Shown: positions 1 through 9,570, counted from the stretch's first letter. The stretch: DNA of 64,000 nucleotides from CAVZMO01 sp963776195 (GCA_963776195.1 CAVZMO010000001.1:14538-78537), one strand, 5' to 3'. Numbers and translations are program-made. The notes: generated by a model from the sequence alone, not told the origin.

Positions 1-100
1 TTCCCTCTTTCTTGTACTCTTCAGCAAGGGGAACAAAGAGCTTTGAGTGCGGATCTTTATCTAATTTTTCTTTTAATCTATCTATATCTTCGATCGCCAT
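1..100 (-). CDS. TPR-type protein, N-terminal fragment at window edge
   Basis: An ATG at 98-100 (minus) opens a frame that runs off the left edge. The 33 visible residues start MAIEDIDRLKEKLDKDP and contain SKLFVPLAEEYKKEG, a pattern typical of the first repeat of tetratricopeptide proteins. It lies 36 bases downstream of coaBC on the same strand, so it probably ends the yicC-gmk-coaBC operon. The function cannot be told from the fragment. Confidence 0.55.
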   Translation of the reverse strand, partial: MAIEDIDRLKEKLDKDPHSKLFVPLAEEYKKEG

Positions 101-136
101 GATATGCCCAAATTTTCAACAAAATAAAGAAAAAAG

Positions 137-1310
137 TCAAGCTCTGATTTCGATCATTCTGTCTAATATGGAATTCGCAACAGAATCTTTATCAAGTATT
201 GGAAATTCTATCTCCTGTTCATTATCAATAAGAACGACTTTGTTTGTATCGACGTCAAACCCCGAACCATCTTCTGTGACGTCATTGAACACGATCATAT
301 CCATATTCTTTTCCCGTAATTTCGTTCTTGCGTTCTCGATCTTTCTCCCGGTCTCCGCCGCAAAGCCGATGATGAACGGCCTCTTCTTCGCTTTGCCCAC
401 TTCTGAAAGGATGTCCGGAGTCCGGGTTAGTTTGAGGAGAACCTCTTTGGCCTTTCCAACCTTTTCTCCCGACCTTTCCAAAGGCCTGAAATCGGAAACG
501 GCAGCCGACATTATGAGTACCGTCGATGAATATGACTCTTCCGATACCGCTCTTAACATATCTTCCGCAGTCTCAACAGTGATGAAGTTGATTCCTTTCG
601 GACGTTCGAGACAAGACGGTCCGCTTATTAAGGTCACGTCTGCACCCCGCCTGAAAGCAGCCCTGGCAACGGCATATCCCATTTTCCCGGATGATCTGTT
701 TGATATGAACCTGACGGGATCCAAATACTCCCTCGTCGGCCCCGCGGTCACCAGGATCTTCTCGCTTACGAGGTCCTTTCTTGTAACCAAAGATTTTATC
801 GCTTCGATAATGTCAGGGACATCAGCCATCCTGCCTATGCCTTCTTCCCCGCAGGCAAGGGAACCTTTATCAGGACCGACCTGGACCACTCCGCGTGATA
901 AGAGAGAGTCCAGGTTCTGACGGACCACAGGATTTTCATACATCCTCCAGTTCATTGCCGGTGCGATGACAATCTTTCCCGTGAATGAGAGAAAACAGGT
1001 ACTGACAAGGTCGTCAGCGATGCCATTGGCGAACTTGCCGATGATATTTGCAGTTGCAGGCGCTATAGCCATCACATCCGCATGCGCGGGCAGAGATATA
1101 TGCGATAGGGGATCACTGAAAAGGTCTGAATAAACCTTGTTCTGCGAGGCGACCTCGAGGGACAAGGGTGTGACAAAATTCCTGGCGGCTTCGGTCATAA
1201 TCACCGTGACTGATGATTCCTTCTTCCCTGAGTCTCCGTATTAAATCAATAGATTTGTAAGCAGCAACTCCACCGGTAACGCCAAGGAGTATGGATTTAT
1301 TCCTCAGCAC
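137..1310 (-). CDS. coaBC: Phosphopantothenoylcysteine decarboxylase / phosphopantothenate-cysteine ligase (frameshifted)
   Basis: Bifunctional coenzyme A biosynthesis flavoprotein in the cytosol. The likely start is GTG at 1310, reading LRNKSILLGVTGGVAAYKS, and overlaps the end of rpoZ. The frame shifts near 1205-1215: the N-terminal part ends after RRLREEG and the rest resumes in another frame as SVTVIMTEAARN. Removing one A from GGAATCATC restores one protein of about 390 residues. The decarboxylase half has the SHISLPAHAD, APAMNWRMYENP and SLACGEEGIGRM motifs. The ligase half has KILVTAGPTREYLDPVRFIS and NRSSGKMGYA. CoaBC is normally essential, so the break is probably a sequence error. 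Confidence 0.9.
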
Positions 1311-1696
1311 CTTCCTCTCGTTTTTCACCGAAGAGGCCTTCAAGGGCCTTTTTGTCCATTGCCTCTTTTTCATGGAGATAAACCTTCAGATCCTTCTCGA
1401 ACTCCGTAAGATCTTCGCCGGTGATCTCCTTCTTCTTCTCCTCAAGAAGTTTTCTGTAATCGAATCTCTTGGAATCTTCTTTTGCCTTCTTGGCCTCATC
1501 GCCTATCAGGAATTCGATGGTATTGCTGATTGTCTCTTCAAGGGCCATGGGTCGTAATTTTCTTTGCCTTGGTTTTCACCTTAGGCGTTGCACCCACAGC
1601 GAGTTCCTTTGCCCTCTGGGCTGCTATTTGAATAATTCTGAATCTTCCGTCTATCTTATTACGGTCATATTCGATCGGTAATGAAATAATGTCCAT
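1297..1696 (-). CDS. rpoZ: DNA-directed RNA polymerase omega subunit, extended form (frameshifted)
   Basis: Starts at ATG 1696 as MDIISLPIEYDRNKIDGRF, followed by RIIQIAAQRAKELAVGA, the omega-like helix found in bacterial RpoZ. The frame stops at HGP*, but a second frame starting at 1548 continues as ALEETISNTIEFLIGDEA and on to KEREEGAEE. Deleting one C in the CCC run near 1549 joins the two into about 131 residues, longer than E. coli omega (about 90). The C-terminal tail from about residue 75 is charged and predicted helical. It sits between gmk and coaBC, the usual place for rpoZ. Confidence 0.8.
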
Positions 1697-2331
1697 TTAA
1701 TGTTCCTCCTGTTTTAAAAAACTCTCTTCGATCCAGAGCGGATCGATCATTCTCGTGCTGACCCTGTGCGAAATGATAATCGCTTCGAATTCCTTGAGAG
1801 CATTCTCAAGAATATCGTTAATTATAACATAATCATATCCCGAATAGGTTTTTATCTCTGAAACAGCCGTTGTCAGTCTCTTTTTCATTTCTTCCTGAGA
1901 ATCGGTCATTCTCTTTTCGAGTCTCTGTTTTAATATCTCCATGGAGGGGGGAAGAATGAAGATATAAGCGCCCTCCGCATATTTCTTTTTTAATCTGCAT
2001 GGCGCCCTGGGTATCGATATCAAGAATTACATCGCTGCCGGAATCCATGATGTTCTTCGAGCCTTCTTCCGGAAGTGCCGTAGAATGCCCCGTGTACCTC
2101 TGCCCACTCGATGAATTCTCCTCTCCCGATCATCGACAGGAAATCTTCCCTTCCGGTAAAGGTATACTCCCTGTTGTTGATTTCTCCCGGCCGTTGTTGA
2201 CGTGTTGTGTATGAGACGGAAAATTTCAGATCAGGCATGGATGAAACAAGCTTTTTGCATAACGTTGTTTTGCCGGTGCCCGAAGGTGCGGAAACGATAA
2301 ACAGGCTGCCTCTATTCTTCTTCTCCCGCAA
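1697..2331 (-). CDS. gmk: Guanylate kinase (two frameshifts)
   Basis: Phosphorylates GMP to GDP with ATP. The start is TTG at 2331, overlapping the remA end by 20 bases. The N-terminal frame carries the P-loop SAPSGTGKTTL and the GMP-binding SYTTRQQRPGE. The protein then needs two one-base corrections. Near 2058 an extra C separates RRLEE from MDSGSDVILDIDTQGAMQI. Near 1990 an extra base in AAAAAAGAAA separates QIKK from KYAEGAYIFILPPS. The corrected protein is about 210 residues, normal for Gmk. The stop directly abuts the rpoZ ATG. Confidence 0.9.
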
Positions 2332-2596
2332 AGGTGTCCTTTCCTTCCAGGAATCTCTGGGTAATAGTCTCTGCCTGGATTGCGGACAATATGATGTGGT
2401 TGCTGTCAGTCACGATTATCGAGCGCGTGCGTCTGCCTTCGGTTGCATCAACCAATCTGCCGGCCTTCTTTGCCTCTTCGCGGAGCCTCTTCATAGGAGC
2501 CGAGCCGGGCGTTACAATCGCAACAACTTTGGAGGCTGCTACCACATTCCCAAACCCTATATTCACCAGTACGGGACTCAAATCACCTTTCTTCAT
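2312..2596 (-). CDS. RemA/DUF370 family regulator
   Basis: Small DNA-binding family typified by the Bacillus matrix regulator RemA. The chosen start is ATG 2596 because it follows AGAGGTGAAC; the longer frame upstream adds an unlikely arginine-rich leader. The 94-residue protein has the family core LVNIGFGNVVAASKVVAIV, then RLVDATEGRRTRSIIVTDSN. The order yicC-remA-gmk-rpoZ-coaBC is widely conserved in bacteria, which supports the call. Its role in this organism is unknown. Confidence 0.85.
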   Translation of the reverse strand: MKKGDLSPVLVNIGFGNVVAASKVVAIVTPGSAPMKRLREEAKKAGRLVDATEGRRTRSIIVTDSNHIILSAIQAETITQRFLEGKDTFAGEEE

Positions 2597-2726
2597 GTTC
2601 ACCTCTTTAGAATTACGGTTGCGGTCAAGATGCCGGCTTCGTCTCATGGGTACGTTACCGGGGCTTTCCCTTTCACCATTTCACGCGACCAATACAGGTC
2701 TCGTCACCTTTACCGTTTAACATTTT

Positions 2727-3576
2727 TTACTGTATGTTCTGTATCTGTTCTCTGATTTTTTCGATTTCCGTTTTCATATCGACGACGAGGTTCGATATGG
2801 AATATTCACCCGATTTATATGCAAGGGTATTAACCTCCCGGTTCAATCTCCTGCAGCAGGAAATCAAGTCGTTTCCCTACCGTATCGCCGCTGTTGAGAA
2901 TCTCAATAAACTGTTTCAGGTGATTTTCTATTCTGTTTATTTCTTCCGAGATATCAAGTTTCTCTGCCATAAGGGCAGCCTCTTGAATTATCCTGTTATT
3001 ATCGATCATACTGGTTTCGACTACCATTTTCAATCTTTCCATAAATTTTTCTCTCCATCTGATAATCTCTTCCGGGGCAATGGATTTAATCTTTTTATGC
3101 ATATCCTCCAGAAAGCCCACTCTCTTCCTGATATCCTCCGCAAGGAGACTGCCTTCTCTTGTTCTCATCTCATCGAGGCGAGAGACAGCTTCATGAAATG
3201 CACCGTACAGCGCTTCGACGTTGTATTTCGGCTCTTCTTCCGTAAAGATTTCCCCGTAGCCTTTCAGAGTTTCTATAGTTATATCACCGGGGAGAGCGAG
3301 TTCTTTTTGTAAATCCCGTAAAGCGTTATAAATAGTTTGCGCCAGGTCTTTATTTATTTTCAGCTGAGTTGCTCCCCCGGTTGTTACCGAGACGGAGACA
3401 TCAAACCTCCCTCTCTGAAATCGCTCTTTGAGAATATTTCTCAAAGGGATTTCATACTGACCCATAAATTGAGGCATCTTCATCGATATGTCGATAAACC
3501 TGTGATTCAACGAGCGGATTTCGACGGTAAAATCATGACTTGCTGAACTTCCGAAACCTGTCATGCTCTGTAACAT
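2727..3576 (-). CDS. YicC family protein (frameshifted near the C-terminus)
   Basis: The YicC family includes endoribonucleases of the YicC/YloC type. The first frame begins MLQSMTGFGSSASHDFTVE, the family signature, and ends prematurely at LLQEIEPGG. A second frame from about 2855 down to 2727 encodes NREVNTLAYKSGEYSIS and NLVVDMKTEIEKIREQIQN, which is the typical YicC C-terminus. Removing one T turns GAGATTGAAC into GAGATGAAC and restores QEMNREVNTL. The full length is about 282 residues. It heads the minus-strand operon and is divergent from porG. Confidence 0.88.
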
Positions 3577-3678
3577 AGTTCATAAACTATAAATAAGTTA
3601 TGTGATTTAGTCAAATTATTCCCGGATCCGGTGATAACCCGGAAGATGAGAGAATTCTCAATGTTTCCGATGTGTTGC

Positions 3679-3707
3679 TTGCAAATGAAGGCACATTAAG
3701 GTATACT
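3679..3707 (+). promoter_or_regulatory. Candidate sigma70-type promoter for the por operon
   Basis: TTGCAA at 3679-3684 and TATACT at 3702-3707 are 17 bases apart, about 106 bases before porG. The match is 4/6 and 5/6 to consensus. It sits in the 237-base divergent gap between yicC and porG. Position and spacing are the only evidence. Confidence 0.45.
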
Positions 3708-3813
3708 ATTTTCGCTTTCGGAACGACGGGAAGATCGCTTCCTTAGTTCATATTTATGCTAATATACTTATGCTAATATAAATCATTACAGGGTTGTATG
3801 GGGAGGATCAAAG

Positions 3814-4389
3814 ATGGCTGATATCGTTGAAATACGGTGGCATGGAAGGGGAGGTCAGGGAACGGTTACCGCTGCTAAGGTGCTTGCAGATGCTTGTTTA
3901 AGCGGAGGAAGACATGTTCAGGCATTTCCTGAATACGGTCCTGAGAGGGCTGGAGCGCCTTTAAGGGCTTACAACAGAGTAAGTTCAAAAGAACTCAGGA
4001 TGCACTGTCCTGTTCTCAATCCTCAGGTTGTCAGTGTGGTGGATGCAACATTGCTTGATGGAATTAACGTTGCTGAAGGTGCTACAGAGGATGCGATATT
4101 TGTTGTGAACACATCAAAGGATCCGAAGGAGATAAGGGCAAAGCTGAATGCAGGCCCGAAGCAGAAGGTATTTACCGTTGACGCGACAAAGATTGCAGTA
4201 GATTGCATCGGAAGGGCTTTACCAAATGCCCCTATGCTTGGAACCATATGTAAGGTGACAGGTATCGTAACCCTTGAGCACCTCCTTGAAGATGTCAAAA
4301 AAAGCTTTGGCAAGAAATTTTCACAGAAAATAATCGATGGCAACCTCGAAGCAACAAAGCGCGGATACGAGGAGGTAAAAGAAGGATGA
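3814..4389 (+). CDS. porG: Pyruvate (2-oxoacid):ferredoxin oxidoreductase, gamma subunit
   Basis: Gamma subunit of the four-subunit enzyme that interconverts pyruvate + CoA and acetyl-CoA + CO2 using ferredoxin. The 191 residues include the characteristic VEIRWHGRGGQGTVTAAKVL start, FPEYGPERAGAPLRAYNR and a CPVLNPQVVSVVDATLL segment. A ribosome site (GGGAGGATCAAAG) precedes ATG 3814. The stop overlaps the porD start by four bases. With porD, porA and porB it forms a complete POR operon. Pyruvate is the probable substrate, but other 2-oxoacids are not excluded. Confidence 0.92.
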   Translation: MADIVEIRWHGRGGQGTVTAAKVLADACLSGGRHVQAFPEYGPERAGAPLRAYNRVSSKELRMHCPVLNPQVVSVVDATLLDGINVAEGATEDAIFVVNTSKDPKEIRAKLNAGPKQKVFTVDATKIAVDCIGRALPNAPMLGTICKVTGIVTLEHLLEDVKKSFGKKFSQKIIDGNLEATKRGYEEVKEG

Positions 4390-4679
4390 AACTCAAGGGA
4401 TGGAAAGAATTGAATCCGGGCGCTGTCATTACCGAGGCAGGCAGTGCAATAAAGTTTAAAACAGGCTCATGGAGGTCTTCAAAGCCGGTTTGGATAGAAG
4501 AGAATTGCATACAGTGTCTTTTTTGCTGGCTGTACTGTCCTGATATGTCGGTCAAAGTGAAAGATGGCAAGAGGGCTGAATTTGACTATGAATATTGCAA
4601 GGGCTGCGGGATATGCGCCCTTGAATGCCCGGGGAAGAAAGGCAAGAAAGCAATCGTTATGGTAGAGGAGGGCAAATAA
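4386..4679 (+). CDS. porD: Pyruvate:ferredoxin oxidoreductase, delta (ferredoxin) subunit
   Basis: A 97-residue ferredoxin-like subunit that carries electrons from the catalytic core. Two [4Fe-4S] motifs are visible: CIQCLFCWLYCPDM around residue 38 and CKGCGICALECPGKKGKK around residue 67. The N-terminal GWKELNPGAVITEAG and GSWRSSKPVW segments are typical of PorD. It overlaps porG by ATGA and porA by TAATG, so translation is probably coupled. Confidence 0.92.
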   Translation: MKLKGWKELNPGAVITEAGSAIKFKTGSWRSSKPVWIEENCIQCLFCWLYCPDMSVKVKDGKRAEFDYEYCKGCGICALECPGKKGKKAIVMVEEGK

Positions 4680-5860
4680 TGGGTAAAATTGTTGCCGTAA
4701 CCGGGAATGAGGCGGTTGCAAATGCTCTCAGGCAGATAAACCCTGATGTCTGTGCAATGTATCCTATTACCCCTGCGACTGAGATGATGCAGAGATTTTC
4801 AAGTTTTGTATCAGATGGCCTGGTAAAGACAGAACTTATTCTTGTTGAGAGCGAGCACAGTGCAATGAGTTCCTGTGTCGGCGCGTCTGCTGCCGGCGGA
4901 AGGGTTATTACCGGAACTTCATCTCAGGGACTTGCCCTTATGTGGGAGATATTATTTATTGCCTCAGGCACAAGACTTCCTATCGTTATGCCTGTAGTTA
5001 ACCGTGCCCTGTCAGCCCCATTGAATATCCATGGTGACCATTCTGATGCAATGGGCGCCAGAGATACAGGATGGATACAGCTGTGGTCTGAGAATGCACA
5101 GGAGGCATATGATAATGCTATTCAGGCGTTCCGTATTGCTGAGCATATGGATATACGGCTTCCCATAATGGTCTGTATGGATGGTTTTATCATAAGTCAT
5201 TCTATAGAGAGGATGCAGTATCTGGAGGATGAGGAGGTCAAGAATTTTGTCGGTGAGTTCAGGCAGCTGAACCCTTTGCTGGACATAGAGCATCCGGTCA
5301 GTTACGGACCTCTGATACTTACTGACTATTACATGGAATACAGAAAAGCACAGGCTGAGGTTGCGTCAAAGGTTTCCGGGATCGTGCTGGATGTTGCCCG
5401 GGAATTTGAGAAACTATCAGGAAGAAAATATGATTTATTTGAGACATACAGGCTCGACGATGCAGAAATAGGGCTTGTCATCCTCAACTCTGCAGCCGGC
5501 ACCTCGAAGGATGTGGTTGATGAATTCAGAAACAGGGGTATTAAGGCAGGACTCTTAAAGCCCAGGTTATACCGGCCGTTCCCGTATAAGGAAACAGGAG
5601 AAGCTCTTAAACACCTGAAGGCTCTCTGTGTGCTCGACAGGGCTGATGCCTTTGGCGGTTCCTTTGGTCCGGTAATGTTAGACATCGCTACAAGCCTCTA
5701 CCCTTACAAGGAAAAGCCGGTCCTGATAAATAAAATATATGGACTCGGTGGGAGGGATTATCTGCCTGAGCACGCAGAACTTGTTCTCAACGAACTTGTC
5801 GGGATAGCAAAGACAGGGACGGTCAAGAGCTATAAGGAATATATAGGAGTGAGGGAATAA
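4679..5860 (+). CDS. porA: Pyruvate:ferredoxin oxidoreductase, alpha subunit
   Basis: Alpha subunit of POR. The start chosen is ATG 4679, sharing the A of the porD TAA and preceded by GAGGAGGG; an upstream in-frame start at 4625 would add an unrelated leader inside porD. The 393 residues begin GKIVAVTGNEAVANALRQ and include YPITPATEMMQ and SCVGASAAGGRVITGTSSQG, both family hallmarks. The C-terminal domain has VLDRADAFGGSFGPVMLDI. It is followed after one base by porB. Confidence 0.93.
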   Translation: MGKIVAVTGNEAVANALRQINPDVCAMYPITPATEMMQRFSSFVSDGLVKTELILVESEHSAMSSCVGASAAGGRVITGTSSQGLALMWEILFIASGTRLPIVMPVVNRALSAPLNIHGDHSDAMGARDTGWIQLWSENAQEAYDNAIQAFRIAEHMDIRLPIMVCMDGFIISHSIERMQYLEDEEVKNFVGEFRQLNPLLDIEHPVSYGPLILTDYYMEYRKAQAEVASKVSGIVLDVAREFEKLSGRKYDLFETYRLDDAEIGLVILNSAAGTSKDVVDEFRNRGIKAGLLKPRLYRPFPYKETGEALKHLKALCVLDRADAFGGSFGPVMLDIATSLYPYKEKPVLINKIYGLGGRDYLPEHAELVLNELVGIAKTGTVKSYKEYIGVRE

Positions 5861-5861
5861 C

Positions 5862-6801
5862 ATGGGAAAACTTACTTTAAAAGAACTTACCAAGAAGGAG
5901 ATTCGGATATCATCCGGGCACAGATTATGCGCCGGCTGCGGCGCGCCGACAGTCGTAAAAATGGTTCTGCTTGCGATTGATTATCCTGTGATCGCAGCAA
6001 ACGCAACAGGGTGTCTCGAGGTTTCAAGCTGCATATCCGATTACACAGCATGGAAGATTCCCTGGATTCACAATGCATTTGAAAATGCTGCTGCCACCCT
6101 CTCCGGCGTTGAGACAATGTACAGGTCTTTGAAAAAACAGGGCAAGATAGACAAGGAAATAAAGTTCATTGCCTTTGGTGGCGACGGTGGAACATATGAT
6201 ATAGGTCTGCAGAGCCTTTCCGGTGCTATGGAGCGGGGTCATGACATGCTCTATATCTGTTATGACAACGGTGCGTACATGAATACCGGTATCCAGCGTT
6301 CAAGTGCAACGCCTTTTGGCGCTGATACCACAACCAGACCTGCGGGCAGCGTCGTACAGGGCAAGACCGAACAGAGGAAGAACCTGACAAAGATAATGGC
6401 AGCGCACAACATTCCCTATGCAGCCCAGGCTTCTCCAAGCCACTGGATGGACCTCATGAAAAAGGTGCAGAAGGCAATGGAGATTAATGGCCCGAAGTTC
6501 ATGAATATCATCTCACCCTGTAACAGGGGATGGAGATCGAGGACCGATGATTCGATACATGTTAAGCAGACTGGCGGTGGAGACGTGCTACTGGCCGCTT
6601 TATGAGATAGAGAACGGGATCACAAAGATCACCTTTAAGCCGAAAGAGAAAAAGCCTATTGTGGACTTTCTTAAACCGCAGGGGAGATTCAAACATCTTT
6701 TTAAACCTGAAAATGAAGGGCTATTGGCAAAAATTCAGGAAGATATCGACAGGGAATGGGGAAAGTTGCAAAAGGAGGAGACTTGTTTTTCTCCTCAATA
6801 A
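5862..6801 (+). CDS. porB: Pyruvate:ferredoxin oxidoreductase, beta subunit (frameshifted)
   Basis: Thiamine-diphosphate-binding beta subunit. The N-terminus has HRLCAGCGAPTVVKM, with cluster-ligating cysteines, and FGGDGGTYDIGLQSLSGA, the ThDP-binding motif. The first frame ends at 6605 after an irregular tail (KQTGGGDVLLAAL). The proper C-terminus, SRLAVETCYWPLYEIENG to FSPQ, is in another frame and ends at 6801. Removing one A in GTTAAGCAG near 6563 joins them into about 312 residues, normal for PorB. Confidence 0.9.
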
Positions 6802-6827
6802 TTTATCGGATATGTTAGGATGAAACC

Positions 6828-7322
6828 ATGACCGGCTCTGACCTTGTGATGCACGAAGAGGAGTTCCGTAGGGTTGACGCAGAACTCCAAAAATTACATC
6901 AACAGTCAAACGCAAAGGTCGTCTTCCTCGTTGACAAAAATGGCCAGCTGATAGCCTCCGTCGGAGAAACACATGAGATTGATACCACATCGCTTGCATC
7001 TCTTACCGCCGGCAATATCGCGGCAACGGGCGGGATCGCAAAGCTCCTGGGAGAAAGAGAATTTACGATTCTCTTTCATGAAGGAGAGAAAGACAATATC
7101 CATATCTCATTGATCGGACAGAGGATTATCCTTGTTGTCATATTCGACAAGCGGTCATCGCTGGGCCTGGTCAGACTGCGTGTGAAAAAGGCGGCGGAGA
7201 CATTGGGTAAAATATTTGAAGAAATCACCCTGAAGGTCGAAAAGGAAAAGGGTGAAGGGAAATTAGAGGAATCTATTTTTGCAGAGATCAGCGATGAAGA
7301 TATTGATAACCTCTTCAGGTAG
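6828..7322 (+). CDS. Roadblock/LC7 domain protein, MglB-like
   Basis: A 164-residue roadblock/LC7 protein, the family of MglB, the GTPase-activating partner of the polarity GTPase MglA. The domain runs from about residue 20 (NAKVVFLVDKNGQLIASVG) to about 120, including TAGNIAATGGIAKLLGE. An acidic tail (AEISDEDIDNLFR) follows. The MglA homolog starts 11 bases downstream, which strongly supports the role. Whether the pair controls motility or another polar process is not visible here. Confidence 0.85.
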   Translation: MTGSDLVMHEEEFRRVDAELQKLHQQSNAKVVFLVDKNGQLIASVGETHEIDTTSLASLTAGNIAATGGIAKLLGEREFTILFHEGEKDNIHISLIGQRIILVVIFDKRSSLGLVRLRVKKAAETLGKIFEEITLKVEKEKGEGKLEESIFAEISDEDIDNLFR

Positions 7323-7333
7323 GTGTATCTTAC

Positions 7334-7921
7334 GTGTCCTTTATAAATTATTCCTCCCGTGAGATCAACTGCAAGATTGTGTACTATGGGCCGGGCCTTT
7401 GTGGAAAGACCACGAACCTCCAGTACATCTATAGAAGGACGAACCCGGGACAAAAGGGGAAGCTCATATCCCTCGCTACAGAGACGGAAAGGACGCTTTT
7501 CTTTGACTTCCTGCCCTTGGCCCTTGGTGATATAAGAGGATTTAAAATACGTTTTCATCTTTATACCGTCCCGGGACAGGTCTTTTATGCCGCCAGCAGA
7601 AAGCTCATCCTCAAGGGCGTCGACGGAGTTATATTTGTTGCCGACAGCCAGATCGAGAGAATGGATTCCAATATGGAGAGCCTTGAAGATCTTACGATAA
7701 ACCTGGCAGAACAGGGATACGAACTTGAAAAGCTCCCCTTTGCGATGCAATATAACAAGAGAGACCTTCCGAATCTCATACCAGTCGCTGATCTGGATAA
7801 TGTCCTGAATCTTAGGAAAGTCCCCTGGTTCGAGGCGGTCGCCGTTACGGGGAAGGGCGTTTTCGAAACCCTCAAGGCTGTTGCCAAAGAGGTACTGTTT
7901 GAGTTGAAAAAGCACTATTAG
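7334..7921 (+). CDS. mglA: MglA-like small Ras-family GTPase
   Basis: A 195-residue GTPase of the MglA family, which sets cell polarity in Myxococcus. The P-loop is GPGLCGKTTNL (residues 17-27), the switch region ERTLFFDFLPL, the G3-like motif TVPGQVFY (with the atypical TVPGQ of MglA rather than DTAGQ) and the specificity motif YNKRDLP. The start is GTG 7334. It pairs with the roadblock protein just upstream and may be co-transcribed with the por genes, which end 27 bases before mglB. Confidence 0.9.
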   Translation: MSFINYSSREINCKIVYYGPGLCGKTTNLQYIYRRTNPGQKGKLISLATETERTLFFDFLPLALGDIRGFKIRFHLYTVPGQVFYAASRKLILKGVDGVIFVADSQIERMDSNMESLEDLTINLAEQGYELEKLPFAMQYNKRDLPNLIPVADLDNVLNLRKVPWFEAVAVTGKGVFETLKAVAKEVLFELKKHY

Positions 7922-7941
7922 CATTATCCGGTGATGTGAAC

Positions 7942-8820
7942 CTACTTCAACAAGTTCGGCTTCAGGTCAAGCGTCTTGTATTTCCATTGTCCGTTGACCT
8001 TGACACCGAATTCCAGTGCCTTCCGGTCCGGGGACAGGCTGACACCCGTGTCAATGTCCTCGTAGCCTAGCGCCTTGAATTCCGGTGCCTTCCGCGTCTT
8101 GCGGTCGGCGATTGAAAAAGCCATGAATTCGCGCGTTGAGGGCTCCCAGTAGACCACTTCGCCGCTCCGGGTACACTGGTAGTGCGCCGAGGCGGCGGCC
8201 TTTATGTACTCCCCGCCGGGTGTCCGGACCCAGATTTCGGGGACCAGTGCTCTGTTCCGGTACGCGCCGGAATCCTTTGCCTCATGCAGCGACAGCGTTA
8301 CGAAGACCAGCGTGCCGTCTGTATCCACCAGGTATATATACCCGGTATCCCTGCCGCGTCGGGTCAGCTCCGATTTCAAGTCAAGATCCGAGGCTGTGCC
8401 CGATCTAAAATCAAGCAGCACGTACTTTATCCCCAGTTTGAACGGTCCGCGCAGTTGTCCTCCCTGGGAAATTAATGCCTTGCTGCCTTTCACCGAGTGG
8501 ATGTAGAACAGACCACTCCCCGGCATCCATTCCGAGTTTTTCTCGCGTCGCAGGATCCTGAGTTTCAGAGTCTGCGGGTCGTAGACCCCCAGCAGGTTGG
8601 TGTCCGTGACATAATCCGGGACACCTCCGTCCGGAAAAGCCCGCCAGCCGGCGGCTCTTCGATAGACAAAACGATGGAATGAGAACAAAACGGTACGTTT
8701 ATCGTCTGCAAGCCGAGCGCTGACGAATTCGCTGTGGTTCTCCATGGGGCCGTATCCTGCTTCACAGGAGGTCATAAGGAGCAGCATACTAATGATAAAC
8801 GAGATAAATTTCATTCCCAT
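7942..8820 (-). CDS. Predicted lipoprotein of unknown function
   Basis: Starting at ATG 8820 the protein opens MGMKFISFIISMLLLMTSCEAG, with a lipobox (LMTSC) that predicts lipid attachment near residue 19. A longer GTG start at 8850 is possible. The remaining roughly 270 residues look like a beta-rich repeat protein, with segments such as GVYDPQTLKLRIL, SLSPDRKALEF and WKYKTLDLKPN that resemble WD/beta-propeller-like dipeptidyl domains, but I do not recognise a family. It is convergent with mglA, 20 bases apart. Confidence 0.6.
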   Translation of the reverse strand: MGMKFISFIISMLLLMTSCEAGYGPMENHSEFVSARLADDKRTVLFSFHRFVYRRAAGWRAFPDGGVPDYVTDTNLLGVYDPQTLKLRILRREKNSEWMPGSGLFYIHSVKGSKALISQGGQLRGPFKLGIKYVLLDFRSGTASDLDLKSELTRRGRDTGYIYLVDTDGTLVFVTLSLHEAKDSGAYRNRALVPEIWVRTPGGEYIKAAASAHYQCTRSGEVVYWEPSTREFMAFSIADRKTRKAPEFKALGYEDIDTGVSLSPDRKALEFGVKVNGQWKYKTLDLKPNLLK

Positions 8821-8900
8821 TGTTTTCAAGTTCTTATAATTTTTCTGCACTCGTCCGGATTTGGAAACAATAAGATGATGTGCGGAAATACAGGGGAAAA

Positions 8901-8917
8901 TGGTGGACGGTAAGGGA
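8901..8917 (+). repeat. Attachment-site-like direct repeat, left copy (displaced tRNA-Ala 3' end)
   Basis: TGGTGGACGGTAAGGGA is an exact 17-bp copy of 18609-18625, the 3' end (including CCA) of the tRNA-Ala gene, in the same orientation. An exact 17-mer is very unlikely by chance in 64 kb. This is the footprint left when an element integrates into a tRNA 3' end. Confidence 0.75.
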
Positions 8918-9141
8918 CACTCCAGTCCATTTTTTCAAGTCAGCCATTTTCTCTTTAATTTCAGACCCTTTTACACTCATGGTTTTTTGGGTTCAGGTCA
9001 AAAAACCAGGAATTGTGACCTATTTTGTGTACCATTTTGTGACCTATTCTACCAGAAGCAGCCCATCAAACAATATCAGCCCGACCAACTGATTGATATA
9101 ATAAATGCTACGGCAAGCACCAAGAAGAAAACTTATCGCGT
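8918..9141. other. Gene-poor island edge with a short direct repeat
   Basis: No supportable gene. TTGTGACCTATT occurs at 9013-9024 and again at 9037-9048, 24 bases apart, just inside the left attachment-like repeat. Such repeats near an att site can be arm-type recombinase sites, but that is only a suggestion. Confidence 0.4.
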
Positions 9142-9570
9142 ATCACTAGAGGCGCCACGCTGCCGGTCGGCGATTGGGTAAAGGATTTCAAGCTCTTCGG
9201 TAAGAACCTTGAAGCCCGCATAAACTATTTCACGCAGAGATTACCGGATAAGTTCTACCTGGTCGTCGACAATGCCGAAAGGCTATCGGATTCCAGAAAG
9301 TTTGAGTTAATTCTTTTGCTGCTCGAACGGGCGAGGTCCTCTATTATCGGATGCACCCGGTTCGCCTATCTCAATCCTAAGCTCAAGGTCCGGTTGAACA
9401 GGGCAAAGATTCACTCGCTTGGAACCGGGGCTGACACGTTTGACATCACGTACTTTGTCCTCGCGTTGATGATCGTTGTCGTCGCTCTTCTCGGAGCTCA
9501 TCATTTGATATTCCTCGCAGCCGCTTTCAGGTATATGTTCCAGGGAACCAGAATAGGAGGTAAGAAATAA
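9142..9570 (+). pseudogene. C-terminal remnant of an AAA-type ATPase with membrane tail
   Basis: An open frame without a proper start encodes LPVGDWVKDFKLFGKNLEAR and then FYLVVDNAERLSD, a Walker B-like strand ending in acidic residues. SIIGCTRFAYLNPKL follows, then a hydrophobic stretch (FVLALMIVVVALLGAHH). There is no P-loop upstream, and the frame meets a stop at 9094, so the N-terminal half is missing. The shortest start-to-stop form begins at 9316. It overlaps the next ATG by TAATG. The truncation faces the island boundary at 8901. Confidence 0.6.

Noticed and set aside
137..3576. Programmed frameshifting in the coaBC-rpoZ-gmk-yicC operon
   Set aside because: The shift sites share no slippery motif or downstream structure, and each needs a different correction.
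8880..9181. Short plus-strand frames over the left island edge
   Set aside because: No ribosome site or recognisable motif, and they cross the att-like repeat.
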